DNA of 64,000 bases from Erysipelotrichaceae bacterium (GCA_017550145.1 JAFZQG010000004.1:434001-498000); one strand, 5' to 3'. Counted from the first letter of the stretch, positions 35,033 through 46,067 are shown. Translations and numbers: made by a program. Notes: generated from the letters alone by a model not told the origin.

Positions 35033-35169
35033 AATTTCTCAGATTATTACATGAAAATAATGTTAAAATGAAGTTTGGCGTACCTGTATAAGCAGTACAA
35101 CAGATACATCAATTGCAGCAAAAACGAAAAAACGCTTTTATAGTGTTTTTCTTGGAGGCGGAAAAGAAG

Positions 35170-35490
35170 ATGAAACTGACAGGAAATCAGATTAAGTATT
35201 TGATCGCAATTAAGAAAATCAGTGACAACAAGCACGTGGTCAGAAGTGTTGATGTTGCCCGGGATCTGCATTATTCAAGAGCCAGTGTCCATAAGATGCT
35301 GGAATCACTGAAAGATCTCAAGCTTATTACGCAGGAATACTACGGATCACTTAAGCTTACTTCAAGTGGAAGCAAGATGGCTAGAGAGTGTCTGGAGAAG
35401 TATGCCATGCTTGAAGAAGCACTGAAACCGGTTCTGGAGATTCCGGAAGACTACAATATCGGTATCTGCAATCTCATTGAACTGATGTAG
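35170..35490 (+). CDS. DtxR-like winged-helix protein lacking metal ligands
   Basis: 106 residues. The helix-turn-helix (RSVDVARDLHYSRASVHKMLESLKDLKLI) and wing match the DNA-binding domain of DtxR/MntR proteins, but the C-terminal metal-binding domain is absent or degenerate, with no C-x2-E-H motif. GGAGG at 35154-35158 precedes the chosen ATG (12 nt), and a second purine run lies closer; the frame itself opens at 35113. Position after the feo operon suggests a role in iron or redox control, which is inference. Confidence 0.75.
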   Translation: MKLTGNQIKYLIAIKKISDNKHVVRSVDVARDLHYSRASVHKMLESLKDLKLITQEYYGSLKLTSSGSKMARECLEKYAMLEEALKPVLEIPEDYNIGICNLIELM

Positions 35491-35536
35491 AAAGTTGCGT
35501 ACAGGCGATTAGGGAAATAATACGCTTTTTAAATGC

Positions 35537-35561
35537 GTCGATCTTTGATCGATGTTTTTTT
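35537..35561 (+). terminator. Hairpin terminator
   Basis: TCGATC pairs with GATCGA around TTT, followed by a run of seven Ts. Confidence 0.8.
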
Positions 35562-35585
35562 GTATGATAGAAATGAAGAACAGAT

Positions 35586-36152
35586 ATGAATAAGTCTGAG
35601 AAACTTTGGACACTGTTTAAAACAACTTTTCTGATCAGCATGACTGCCAATTCCGGTTATGCGATTTTAAGTGTCATGAAAAACAGTTTCGTCAGTAAAG
35701 AAAAATGGTTTAGTGAAGAGGAAATGAACGACTATATTGCCCTGGCTCAAAGTACTCCCGGTCCGATTGCGGTCAATATCTCCATGGTGATCGGCTATCA
35801 GATCGCAGGATTATGGGGGTCATTTGCTGCCGTATCAGGATGCATACTTCCACCTATGCTGGTGATGATCCTGGTAACTTTCTTCTATAACCGGATCATT
35901 CAGAACATTTATGTCGCTTACTTCATGAAAGGCATGGCATATGGCGTGGTGGCGATGCTGCTGGATGTACTGATCGGACTGTTTATCAATGTCACAAAGA
36001 AAGAAAAGATCTATCCGCTGATCCTGATCGTTCTTTCCTTTATTTATATCAGAGTAATACAGGGATCTGTTTTCTATCTGGCTCTGGGCTGTGTTATGAC
36101 TGCCTTAGCTAAAACCTTTCTGCTGGGAAAGAAGGTAAAAGAAAAATGTTGA
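35586..36152 (+). CDS. Chromate transporter, N-terminal half type (CHR short chain)
   Basis: 188 residues with about five or six helices. FKTTFLISMTANSGYAIL and LAQSTPGPIAVNISMVIGYQIAG match one CHR domain, including the family motif TPGPIA. The partner gene overlaps it by 7 nt. Short-chain CHR proteins act in pairs as chromate/sulfate-like anion exporters; the substrate is not testable here. No strong ribosome binding site precedes the ATG. Confidence 0.88.
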   Translation: MNKSEKLWTLFKTTFLISMTANSGYAILSVMKNSFVSKEKWFSEEEMNDYIALAQSTPGPIAVNISMVIGYQIAGLWGSFAAVSGCILPPMLVMILVTFFYNRIIQNIYVAYFMKGMAYGVVAMLLDVLIGLFINVTKKEKIYPLILIVLSFIYIRVIQGSVFYLALGCVMTALAKTFLLGKKVKEKC

Positions 36153-36700
36153 TAGAGATAATCCTTTCTTTCATAAAGATCGGTTCACTGGCTTTCGGTG
36201 GAGCTTATGCCGCCATACCGCTCGTGGAGAAGGAAATTGTAGAAGTCAGAGGATGGATGACTTATGCAGAATTTTCTGATCTGCTGGCACTGGATGAACT
36301 GACACCCGGTCCGATACTGATAAACAGTGCAACTTTTGTCGGAATGAAACTGCATGGTATCAGCGGAGCGATTGCGGCTACGATCGGATGTATCATACCT
36401 TCCTGCATCATTTCCCTGATCTTAATAAGCATCTACAGAAAATATAAGAAAATCTCTTTTATGGAAAGCATTATGAATGCCTTAAAGTGTATGGCCATCG
36501 CTTTGATCTTTTCGACATTTCTGAGGATCTTATTAGGCACATTATCCGAAGGCATTTTGCTTTATCGGAATGTTAATGTTCTGGCTCTGTTTACGATTCC
36601 GCTTGCTTTCTTTGCGTTAAGAAAATACAAGATAAATCCGCTTTATGTAATTCTGGGATGCGGTTTACTGAATATGCTTGTGGCAATGTTTTATCGCTGA
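36146..36700 (+). CDS. Chromate transporter, second half (CHR short chain)
   Basis: 184 residues. FIKIGSLAFGGAYAAIPLVEKEIV and LALDELTPGPILINSATFVG are the standard motifs of the partner CHR domain. The gene overlaps the upstream half by 7 nt, so the two halves are made together and presumably form a heterodimer. Confidence 0.88.
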   Translation: MLIEIILSFIKIGSLAFGGAYAAIPLVEKEIVEVRGWMTYAEFSDLLALDELTPGPILINSATFVGMKLHGISGAIAATIGCIIPSCIISLILISIYRKYKKISFMESIMNALKCMAIALIFSTFLRILLGTLSEGILLYRNVNVLALFTIPLAFFALRKYKINPLYVILGCGLLNMLVAMFYR

Positions 36701-36730
36701 AAGGTATAATTTATTTAGAGGTGCATATAA

Positions 36731-37942
36731 ATGAAAGAATATGAATTCAAAGATCTTAATGGCAATGTTTTAATCAAGGGAGAACTTCCCGATGGTTTCA
36801 AGACTCAGGCCTTCATGGAAGTAAAACAGTATCCGAAGAACCAGACTGTGTATGTCAAAGCTACAGCTGAAAAAGAAGGATGTACGATCGTCTACGAAAC
36901 AGGCAAAGGTTACATTTATACCAAACAGGCGATACGCAATGCGTTTGGAGTCGCTCAGCCGCAGCCGCAACTAGGCACACAGAATGAATCGGGATATTAT
37001 TATGCTCAGCCCGTTTCCATCAAGGACGAGCTGGATGGGTTTGCTTCAGCGTTGTTAAACAAGAAAGTTGAAGGAAAGGATTACTACAATCTTTCCGAAA
37101 AGGCGGAAAAGAAGGCACGTGAAATCTTTGATAAAGAAATAAACGATGCTATTAAAGAATTTCAGATCGGGCTTTCGATCTCGCCGATGCAGATAGCTGA
37201 TATCTTCCGTAATTATCTTTTAGATGGCGGTCTGGGTGTTTATGAAGACGGCAAGAAGATCCTGGCAGTCTTCATGTACCGGTTCGGTACCGAAGTGGAT
37301 ATCGTACCGGGCAACGGTATCAGTGAAAACATCACCGGAGAACCGTTCGGCTATGCACAGATCACACCTGGTGCATTAACATCAAGCGCTTCCTGGGGAT
37401 ATCCTTATGTAGTCTACATGATCAGTGATAAAAAAGAAGATCTTGAAGCTATATTCAGTTTTGCTGAAAGCGTTGAAGTTTCGGAGCAGATGAAGAAATA
37501 CGCAGAGCAGATCAGAGAAAATGTCAGAAATTTCCAGATCCAGCAAGCTCAGATGTATACCATGCAGACACAGCAGATGATCAATGCTTCCTGGGCTCAG
37601 CATCAGCAGGCCTGGGCTGCTTCGGATCGTCTGAGCAGACAGCTCTCTCAGGATATGGATGAATGGCGGGCTGGTCAGGCTCAGCTGAGAGCGCAATCCG
37701 ATGCAAGATTTACACCTTCATATACACAGGGCGAAACCATGGATGACCGCATTCAGCGGATGAGACATGAATCGATAATGGGTGTTGAAACTTACGAAAG
37801 AAACGACGGTTCGACAGTGGAATATTCCAACTATGCCGACCGTGTCTTTGAAAACAATCTCGATAATACCACGCATTTTGGAACGCATCATTATTTTGAT
37901 GACTATGTACCGGAAGGCTGGCATGAGATGAAGAAAAAGTAA
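36731..37942 (+). CDS. Hypothetical protein with Gln-rich linker
   Basis: 403 residues. An N-terminal domain of about 70 residues precedes a linker rich in Pro/Gln, a middle alpha/beta region (about 100-250), then a Gln/Ala-rich helix (about 270-320: QQAQMYTMQTQQMINASWAQ) and a polar tail containing tyrosine-rich segments. No signal peptide or membrane helix. AGAGGTG precedes the ATG, and a TATAAT lies at 36705-36710. Family not recognised; the terminator at 37956 makes it monocistronic. Confidence 0.65.
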   Translation: MKEYEFKDLNGNVLIKGELPDGFKTQAFMEVKQYPKNQTVYVKATAEKEGCTIVYETGKGYIYTKQAIRNAFGVAQPQPQLGTQNESGYYYAQPVSIKDELDGFASALLNKKVEGKDYYNLSEKAEKKAREIFDKEINDAIKEFQIGLSISPMQIADIFRNYLLDGGLGVYEDGKKILAVFMYRFGTEVDIVPGNGISENITGEPFGYAQITPGALTSSASWGYPYVVYMISDKKEDLEAIFSFAESVEVSEQMKKYAEQIRENVRNFQIQQAQMYTMQTQQMINASWAQHQQAWAASDRLSRQLSQDMDEWRAGQAQLRAQSDARFTPSYTQGETMDDRIQRMRHESIMGVETYERNDGSTVEYSNYADRVFENNLDNTTHFGTHHYFDDYVPEGWHEMKKK

Positions 37943-37955
37943 GAATCAAACAAAA

Positions 37956-37987
37956 GATTGCCTGGGATAAAACCCGGGCAATCTTGT
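37956..37987 (+). terminator. Hairpin terminator
   Basis: GATTGCCTGGG (37956-37966) pairs with CCCGGGCAATC (37973-37983, one T-G pair), followed by TTG and TT. Confidence 0.75.
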
Positions 37988-38014
37988 TATATAATATAGT
38001 CTAAGGATAAAAAA

Positions 38015-38503
38015 ATGATTAAGAACGGCTTTGAAAAATTGAATGGTGATAACTGGCTGGCTAAGGAAATCGAGAGAGAAAACCGTGTTTCAGCCTGGGA
38101 TTTTGATGAGGGCAAGAATCTGCGTAATGAACACGCTCAGGATTGCGATGCAAAGGGCTTGAGACTGGCGCATGAAGAAAACTGCGAGGCCAGAGAAGTT
38201 GCTGATGAGCATAGCGCAATTCACAGCGGCAGAAAAACCCCGAATGACAACAAGATCTCAATATGGTTTGTGATCGATACGATCTTCCTGGTCCTGATCA
38301 TGATGCTCAATCTGGGAACACGGACACGTTTCTATTATCCGACGCTCGTGCTGTTTCTGGGACTGAATCCGGGTATCTTTATCTGGATCCTCTTATTTAA
38401 ACGTATGCCGCCGTCCTGGTATCTGATCCTCTTGCTGATTATCACACTGTTATTAGAGTATTACGGTCTATTTTTGTACCGTTACAGATTAATGTATTTT
38501 TAA
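38015..38503 (+). CDS. Hypothetical membrane protein upstream of SPFH protein
   Basis: 162 residues. A polar, charged N-terminal region (about 1-82) precedes two or three hydrophobic helices (about 83-160). No family is recognised. An AAGGAT-type site precedes the ATG. It ends 7 nt before the SPFH gene, so the two are co-transcribed; in other bacteria the neighbour of SPFH proteins is often an NfeD-like membrane protein, but this one lacks the OB-fold domain. Confidence 0.65.
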   Translation: MIKNGFEKLNGDNWLAKEIERENRVSAWDFDEGKNLRNEHAQDCDAKGLRLAHEENCEAREVADEHSAIHSGRKTPNDNKISIWFVIDTIFLVLIMMLNLGTRTRFYYPTLVLFLGLNPGIFIWILLFKRMPPSWYLILLLIITLLLEYYGLFLYRYRLMYF

Positions 38504-38510
38504 GGAGGTT

Positions 38511-39407
38511 TTGAAAATGAATTTTGTATTATTTGCTATTTTGATTCTTCTGCTGTTTGTGGTTCTGACAGTTGCACTGTCATGTCTGTGCGTCGTACCG
38601 CAGGGAAATGCCTGGGTCGTTGAAAGACTGGGCAAGTATTCTGCAACCTGGCAGGCCGGTCTGCATCTTAAACAGCCGATTCTGGAAAGAATTGCCAGAA
38701 AGATCTCTTTAAAGGAACAGGTTGCCGACTTCGAACCGCAGTCCGTTATCACTAAGGATAACGTTACGATGAATGTCGACTCTGTCGTTTACTTCCAGGT
38801 CATCGATCCTAAGGCTCTGACCTATGGTGTCGAAAGACCGATCGCGGCAATCGAAAATCTCTGTGCCACGACTTTAAGAAACATTATCGGTTCCATGACT
38901 CTTGATGAAACACTGACTTCCCGTGAGAAGATCAACAATGAGACTATCAAGGTTCTTGATGAAGCTACCAATAAATGGGGTATCGATATTACCCGTGTCG
39001 AGGTTCAGAATATCACTCCGCCTAAATCCATTCAGGAAGCAATGGAGAAGCAGATGAAGGCTGAACGTGAAAAGAGAGCTGTCATCCTGACTGCCGAAGG
39101 TGAAAAGCAGTCTGCTATCACCAGAGCTGAAGGTGAAAAGGAATCCGCTATCTTAAGAGCTGATGCGGTCAGAGAAGAAAGAATCAGAACCGCTCAGGGT
39201 GAAGCGGAAGCCATCAGAGCCGTTGCGGAAGCTCAGGCCAAGGCCATTGAAATGGTCAATGAAGCCAAGCCTTCCAAGGAATATCTCTCCATCAGAAGCA
39301 TGGAAGCAGCCGAGAAGATGGCAAACGGTCAGTCAACCAAGATCATCGTTCCTTCCAATCTGCAGGATGTGACGACACTGGCGACTGTCTTCAAAGAAAG
39401 CAAGTAA
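38511..39407 (+). CDS. SPFH/Band 7 (stomatin/QmcA-like) membrane protein
   Basis: 298 residues. One N-terminal membrane helix (about 2-24) is followed by the SPFH domain (VPQGNAWVVERLGKYSATWQAGLH, IARKISLKEQVADFEPQSVIT), then coiled-coil repeats rich in Glu/Ala/Lys/Arg (AEGEKQSAITRAEGEKESAI) and the C-terminal LSIRSMEAAEKMANGQS. Such proteins oligomerise into membrane microdomain cages and often regulate membrane proteases. AAGGAGG precedes the ATG. Confidence 0.93.
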   Translation: MKMNFVLFAILILLLFVVLTVALSCLCVVPQGNAWVVERLGKYSATWQAGLHLKQPILERIARKISLKEQVADFEPQSVITKDNVTMNVDSVVYFQVIDPKALTYGVERPIAAIENLCATTLRNIIGSMTLDETLTSREKINNETIKVLDEATNKWGIDITRVEVQNITPPKSIQEAMEKQMKAEREKRAVILTAEGEKQSAITRAEGEKESAILRADAVREERIRTAQGEAEAIRAVAEAQAKAIEMVNEAKPSKEYLSIRSMEAAEKMANGQSTKIIVPSNLQDVTTLATVFKESK

Positions 39408-39414
39408 AAATCAG

Positions 39415-39456
39415 AAAACATATCAGAAGGGAATATTCTCCGATGATATGTTTTTC
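39415..39456 (+). terminator. Hairpin terminator
   Basis: AAAACATATCA pairs with TGATATGTTTT, followed by Ts. Confidence 0.75.
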
Positions 39457-39479
39457 TTATGCTTTAAAGAGAATAAATA

Positions 39480-39508
39480 TTGAACTTTATAAAGGAAAAA
39501 TATAGAAT
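39480..39508 (+). promoter_or_regulatory. Promoter of the marR-atp operon
   Basis: TTGAAC (39480-39485), a 17-nt spacer and TAGAAT (39503-39508). The transcription start would be near 39515, at the edge of the inverted repeat. Confidence 0.7.
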
Positions 39509-39514
39509 AATATT

Positions 39515-39528
39515 GTTCATATCTGAAC
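39515..39528. promoter_or_regulatory. Inverted repeat at the atp transcription start (MarR operator candidate)
   Basis: GTTCA-TATC-TGAAC lies at about +1 to +14 of the predicted promoter; TTGAAC in the -35 box repeats one half. It suits autoregulation by the MarR protein encoded first in the operon. Confidence 0.45.
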
Positions 39529-39546
39529 TATTTATCCGGAGGTAAA

Positions 39547-39972
39547 GTGATACCGTTAATCGAAAATGTTTATGCCAGTAAAGGCCTGTATCAGAAACTG
39601 CTGGGTCCCATATGCAAGAAGTATGATCTGACAGATTCCCAGATCATTATTCTGCAATATCTGGCCGATCCCAATCCGGTCGATACGGCTACAAAGATCG
39701 TAAAAGCCCAGAGATTAAAGAAATCGGTCGTTTCGATGTCGATCGATGATCTGGAGAAGAAAGGTTTCATCAGTTCCTACTATCAGGAAGGTGACCGCAA
39801 GACCAAACATCTCAAGGTCAATGATACGGCCAAGCCTGTCATCAAAGATGCCCGTAAGATCCAGGATGACTGTTATGAGCTTCTTACAGACGGCTTTGAT
39901 GAGGAAGATCGAAGCAGGCTTAACCGTTATATGAAGAAGATCAACAGAAATATCAGCAGGTACGGAAAATGA
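39547..39972 (+). CDS. MarR-family regulator leading the ATP synthase operon
   Basis: 141 residues. A winged helix (LTDSQIIILQYLADPNPVDTATKIVKAQRLKKSVVSMSIDDLEKKGFI, then YYQEGDRKTKHLKV) fits the MarR fold, including the D-x-R wing motif. It starts with GTG, with GGAGG at 39538-39542 upstream. Its TGA overlaps the ATG of atpI, so it is translated with the operon. Most atp operons have no dedicated regulator, so this gene probably senses a ligand linked to energy or membrane state (inference). Confidence 0.85.
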   Translation: MIPLIENVYASKGLYQKLLGPICKKYDLTDSQIIILQYLADPNPVDTATKIVKAQRLKKSVVSMSIDDLEKKGFISSYYQEGDRKTKHLKVNDTAKPVIKDARKIQDDCYELLTDGFDEEDRSRLNRYMKKINRNISRYGK

Positions 39973-40319
39973 ATCTCAGGATATATCTGATTACGGCGCT
40001 GATCGCATTAGTATTAAGCGGTTTTACATTTTTTATCGATTATCGGATCGCCTTGGGAATTATCTTATCGGCAGGTTATTCGTTAGTGAATATGCTGATG
40101 CTGTCGGGAAGTATGAAGGTGATGATGGCAGATAAGGAATCCGGAGCTAACTATTCTGCTCTGATTGCCGGAAATATAGTTAGATTTGGATTACTTCTGG
40201 TGGTAATATATATAGCGGTGAAAAATCCCGGACTGTTCAATATGTACGGGGTGGCAGCCGGATTTATACTGTTTATGATCGCGCTGATCATAGACGCTTT
40301 AAGTAGAAGAAAGGGGTGA
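39969..40319 (+). CDS. atpI: AtpI-like ATP synthase assembly protein
   Basis: 116 residues, four hydrophobic helices (for example LITALIALVLSGFTFFIDYRIALGI). Position immediately before atpB, small size and hydrophobicity fit the AtpI family, which is thought to help c-ring assembly and Na+/Mg2+ handling. Sequence conservation in this family is low, so the identification relies on context. Its TGA overlaps the GTG of atpB. Confidence 0.75.
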   Translation: MNLRIYLITALIALVLSGFTFFIDYRIALGIILSAGYSLVNMLMLSGSMKVMMADKESGANYSALIAGNIVRFGLLLVVIYIAVKNPGLFNMYGVAAGFILFMIALIIDALSRRKG

Positions 40320-41005
40320 GTGATATAAAGATCCAGTCAACGGTTTATTCGATCATTATCATTACGGTTTTTATGGCACTGTTACTGGTCTATATCAACC
40401 GTAAACTTGTGAAATTCGATCCCTTGAGTCAGCCGAAAGGTGTGGTCTTACTGATGATCATGCTGACGGAGACGATCGATGGGATGGTCAGGGACAAGAC
40501 AAATGATGAGGTGGCAAAGTATCTGACACCATACATCATGACGGTAGCGACCTATATCTTTCTGAGTAATATCGCCGGACTGTTCTCGCTTGAGACTCCG
40601 ACATCGAACTATTCGGTAACGCTGACCTTAGGTGCCCTCACAGTCATTCTGATCGAAGTTTACTCATTCAAGGCCAGAGGCGCCAAAGGTTATATCAAGA
40701 GCTGGTTTGAACCGATGCCGCCGTTTGTGATCCTGAATGTCTTGAGCAAGTTCTCGACCTTGCTGTCATTATCTCTACGTCTGTTCGGTAATATCCTGTC
40801 AGGTGGTATCCTGATGTCGGTTATCTACCAGATGCTGGGGTCGGTATCAAAACTGATCCCGTTCATGGGACAGTTCAACATCATGGGCGTATTAGTCGCC
40901 CCGGTTCTGCATTTCTACTTCGACCTGTTCTCGGGAGTCATGCAGGCATTTATCTTTATAACCTTATCCATTTCATTTATAGCGAAGGAATTACCTGAAA
41001 AATAG
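40316..41005 (+). CDS. atpB: F0 subunit a
   Basis: 229 residues with about five helices. The conserved region LSLSLRLFGNILSGGILMSV contains the essential Arg of helix 4 that faces the c-ring carboxylate. It starts with GTG, overlapping the atpI stop. It forms the ion half-channels in the membrane. Confidence 0.92.
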   Translation: MSDIKIQSTVYSIIIITVFMALLLVYINRKLVKFDPLSQPKGVVLLMIMLTETIDGMVRDKTNDEVAKYLTPYIMTVATYIFLSNIAGLFSLETPTSNYSVTLTLGALTVILIEVYSFKARGAKGYIKSWFEPMPPFVILNVLSKFSTLLSLSLRLFGNILSGGILMSVIYQMLGSVSKLIPFMGQFNIMGVLVAPVLHFYFDLFSGVMQAFIFITLSISFIAKELPEK

Positions 41006-41017
41006 GAGGAAAAATAT

Positions 41018-41248
41018 ATGGAAAAAGCATTAATGGCGTTTGCGGCAGCATTATGTGTATTGGGTGGCTGTGTAACGGGTATCATGGAAGGCAAGGTAGC
41101 CGTCAAGGCTGTCGAGTCAATCGGAAAGAACCCTGATGCCGCTGACAAGATCCAGTCAATGGCCATCATCGGTGCCGCCATTTCGGAGACCTGTGCCATT
41201 TACTGTCTCTTGGTTGCTTTCCTTATCATCTTCATCTTAGGAGCATAG
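41018..41248 (+). CDS. atpE: F0 subunit c with two-carboxylate ion-binding motif
   Basis: 76 residues, two helices. Helix 1 has Glu24 in IMEGKVAVKAVES where H+/Na+ enzymes usually have Gln, and helix 2 has Glu57-Thr58 with Tyr62 (SETCAIY), the Na+-coordinating set. This corresponds to the Glu32/Glu65 pair described in the Fusobacterium nucleatum rotor, implying Na+ as coupling ion. The glycine zipper of helix 1 reads G17-V19-G21-M23-G25, so two of five glycines are replaced. An AGGAGG precedes the ATG. Confidence 0.93.
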   Translation: MEKALMAFAAALCVLGGCVTGIMEGKVAVKAVESIGKNPDAADKIQSMAIIGAAISETCAIYCLLVAFLIIFILGA

Positions 41249-41252
41249 TTAT

Positions 41253-41762
41253 ATGCAGATAGTTGATATTCTTGAACTTCTTGTTCCTAATGTCTGGACG
41301 GCGATCACGCAATTGTGTGCCACAGCGGTACTGTTTTTCCTTATGTACAAGCTGGCCTACAAACCTGTCCGGAACATTCTGGATGAAAGAAGCAGGTATG
41401 AACAGTCTAAACTTACAGAAGTAGAAGCACTCAAGGAAGAAAACGAAAAGCTCAATCTCGAGGCCAAGGAAACGATTGCCCAGGCTAATAAATCAGCTGA
41501 AGCAATTGTCAGAAAAGCCAGAGAAGAAGGTAACAGCGTCAAGAACGAACTGATCGAGCAGGGCCGTCAGCAGTCGGCTCAGATGATGGAAAATGCACAG
41601 AGAGATCTCGAACTCCAGCGCAGCAAGATGCTGAAGGAAGTTCACAGCGAGATCGTCGATGCGGCGATCACCGCTGCCGAGAAGGTTCTTGAAAGCAAGA
41701 TCGATTCTCAGAGTGAGAAACAGAGTATCGATTCTTTTGTTAAGGAAGTAATAAATAAATGA
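41253..41762 (+). CDS. atpF: F0 subunit b
   Basis: 169 residues: an N-terminal membrane helix (about 13-33) and a long charged coiled coil ([47 protein letters not shown] in sections), ending in the delta-binding region. It forms the peripheral stalk, connecting F0 to the delta part of the fusion protein that follows. Its last bases overlap the ATG of the fusion gene. Confidence 0.9.
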   Translation: MQIVDILELLVPNVWTAITQLCATAVLFFLMYKLAYKPVRNILDERSRYEQSKLTEVEALKEENEKLNLEAKETIAQANKSAEAIVRKAREEGNSVKNELIEQGRQQSAQMMENAQRDLELQRSKMLKEVHSEIVDAAITAAEKVLESKIDSQSEKQSIDSFVKEVINK

Positions 41763-43822
41763 GTTTCAATATCTCCATTTATGCCGGAAACCTGATGGAG
41801 CTGGTCAGCCAGGAAGATCTCATCGATACCTGTTACAGGGATCTTAAAGATATCAATAATGCCCTGAACCGTGATGAGGAACTTCTGAAGTATATTACTT
41901 CGGCTGAATACACTTCTTCACAGAAAAAGAAGAAACTTCAGGAAGTTTTCGCCAATGAGCTTGATGAGACCGTTTTATACGGTCTGTTTCTGGTTATCGA
42001 ATCCATGCCGCGCAAGCACATGGAATATGAACTCATCCATGCATTTCTGGCGTACTATTACCGTTCCAGAGGTATCGAATTCGGCTGTGCCTATTCTGCC
42101 CGTGAGATCGATAAAAGAGATCTGATGACGCTGGAAGCGGCCTTCTCTCAGAAACTCAGCCGGACGATCAGACTTGAAAACAAGATCGATAAGAAACTGA
42201 TCGGCGGTGTGAAAGTCGTCATCAACGGATCGGTGTGGGACGGCACCTACAAGTCCCGCATGGATGAACTGAAGGATACCTTATTAAATAAAGAAATAGA
42301 AACAGATAATGCGGATCTGGGTCTCGATCTTAATAAGGAAATAGCGAATTTCAATCTCACGCAGATCAAGACCGAATCCGAACTTACGACCGGTCAGGTT
42401 ACCAGTGTTGCCGATGGCGTCGCAAACATCAGTGGCATCTATAACGCGATGGCCGGTGAAATCCTCAATGTCGGCGGGACCAAGGCCATGGTCATGGACC
42501 TGGAAGAAAACAATATCGCCGCCGTCCTTTTAGGCAACGACAAAGACATCGTCAAGGGTACGGAAGTATCCTCTACCGGCAAGGTTATCGAAGTACCGGT
42601 AGGTGATGAACTGTTGGGCCGTGTCGTAGATGCCTTAGGCAGACCGATCGATGGCAAGGGTGTCATCAAGACAGCCCACACCAGACAGATCGAAGTAAGT
42701 GCTCCTGGCATCATCGATCGAAGCCCGGTCAATGAACCATTACAGACCGGTATCAAGATCATCGACTCGATGATTCCGATCGGCAAGGGTCAGCGTGAGC
42801 TGATCATCGGTGACCGTCAGACGGGTAAGACCGCTCTGGCGATCGATACGATCATCAATCAGAAGGGCCGTAACGTCAAATGTATCTATGTGGCTATCGG
42901 TCAGAAGAACTCGACGGTTGCCCAGATCATTGAGAAACTGAATAACTACGGTTCCATGGCTTATACGACAGTCGTTGTCGCGGGAGCCAGTGAACTCGCA
43001 TCCTTACAGTATATTGCGCCGTATTCCGGCTGCAGTATCGGTGAATACTGGATGAATAAAGGTGAAGATGTGCTGATCGTCTATGATGACCTCAGTAAAC
43101 ATGCGGTAGCCTACCGTACACTTTCATTGCTGCTTAGAAGGCCTCCAGGAAGAGAAGCTTATCCTGGTGATGTCTTCTATCTGCATTCCCGTCTGCTGGA
43201 GAGATCAGGAAAACTTTCCGAAAGACTGGGCAAGGGAAGCTTAACGGCTTTACCGATCATTGAAACCCAGGCCGGTGATATTTCGGCATATATTCCGACC
43301 AATGTCATTTCGATTACCGATGGACAGATCTTCTTACAGACCGAAATGTTCAACAGCGGTATCAGACCGGCTATCGATTACGGTCTCTCCGTATCGCGTG
43401 TCGGTTCGGCTGCCCAGATCAAAGCGATGAAGCAGGTTTCATCTTCTTTGAAACTTGATCTTTCCCAGTATCAGGAAGTACTGGATTTTGCGCAGTTCGG
43501 TTCCGATCTTGATCCATCAACAAGAGCCAGGATCAACCATGGCCGTCATCTGGTGGAAATGCTGAAACAGCCGCAGTACCAGCCGATGGCTACGACTGAT
43601 CAGATCATCCTCTTACTGGCATCCCGTCTGGGAGTGCTCGATGATATTCCATTAGAAGAGATCAAGGAATATGAAAAAGATCTGCTGATCGAGATGAATT
43701 CCGTTCATCGCGATCTGATTAAAGAAATAGAAGAAAAGAAAGTGATTGATGATGAGCTCAATGAGAAGCTTTCTTCGATCATTACGGTTTTTACGACCCA
43801 GTTCAGATTAATGGACAATTAA
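41759..43822 (+). CDS. atpHA: F1 subunit delta-alpha fusion
   Basis: 687 residues in one open frame. Residues 1-178 are a complete delta (OSCP) subunit, ending [30 protein letters not shown]. Residues about 180-205 are a linker including what looks like the alpha N-terminal helix. Residues about 206-687 are a complete alpha subunit: [18 protein letters not shown]-loop GDRQTGKT (351-358), and the arginine-finger region [13 protein letters not shown]. No ATG, GTG or TTG start with a ribosome binding site lies between residues 169 and 214. No other atpA is in the window. Confidence 0.93.
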   Translation: MSFNISIYAGNLMELVSQEDLIDTCYRDLKDINNALNRDEELLKYITSAEYTSSQKKKKLQEVFANELDETVLYGLFLVIESMPRKHMEYELIHAFLAYYYRSRGIEFGCAYSAREIDKRDLMTLEAAFSQKLSRTIRLENKIDKKLIGGVKVVINGSVWDGTYKSRMDELKDTLLNKEIETDNADLGLDLNKEIANFNLTQIKTESELTTGQVTSVADGVANISGIYNAMAGEILNVGGTKAMVMDLEENNIAAVLLGNDKDIVKGTEVSSTGKVIEVPVGDELLGRVVDALGRPIDGKGVIKTAHTRQIEVSAPGIIDRSPVNEPLQTGIKIIDSMIPIGKGQRELIIGDRQTGKTALAIDTIINQKGRNVKCIYVAIGQKNSTVAQIIEKLNNYGSMAYTTVVVAGASELASLQYIAPYSGCSIGEYWMNKGEDVLIVYDDLSKHAVAYRTLSLLLRRPPGREAYPGDVFYLHSRLLERSGKLSERLGKGSLTALPIIETQAGDISAYIPTNVISITDGQIFLQTEMFNSGIRPAIDYGLSVSRVGSAAQIKAMKQVSSSLKLDLSQYQEVLDFAQFGSDLDPSTRARINHGRHLVEMLKQPQYQPMATTDQIILLLASRLGVLDDIPLEEIKEYEKDLLIEMNSVHRDLIKEIEEKKVIDDELNEKLSSIITVFTTQFRLMDN

Positions 43823-43823
43823 T

Positions 43824-46066
<2,243 letters not shown>

Positions 46067-46067
46067 A

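Noticed and set aside
36720-37942. Prophage or mobile element origin for the Gln-rich protein
   Set aside because: No integrase, repeats or other phage genes are nearby, and its codon use resembles its neighbours.
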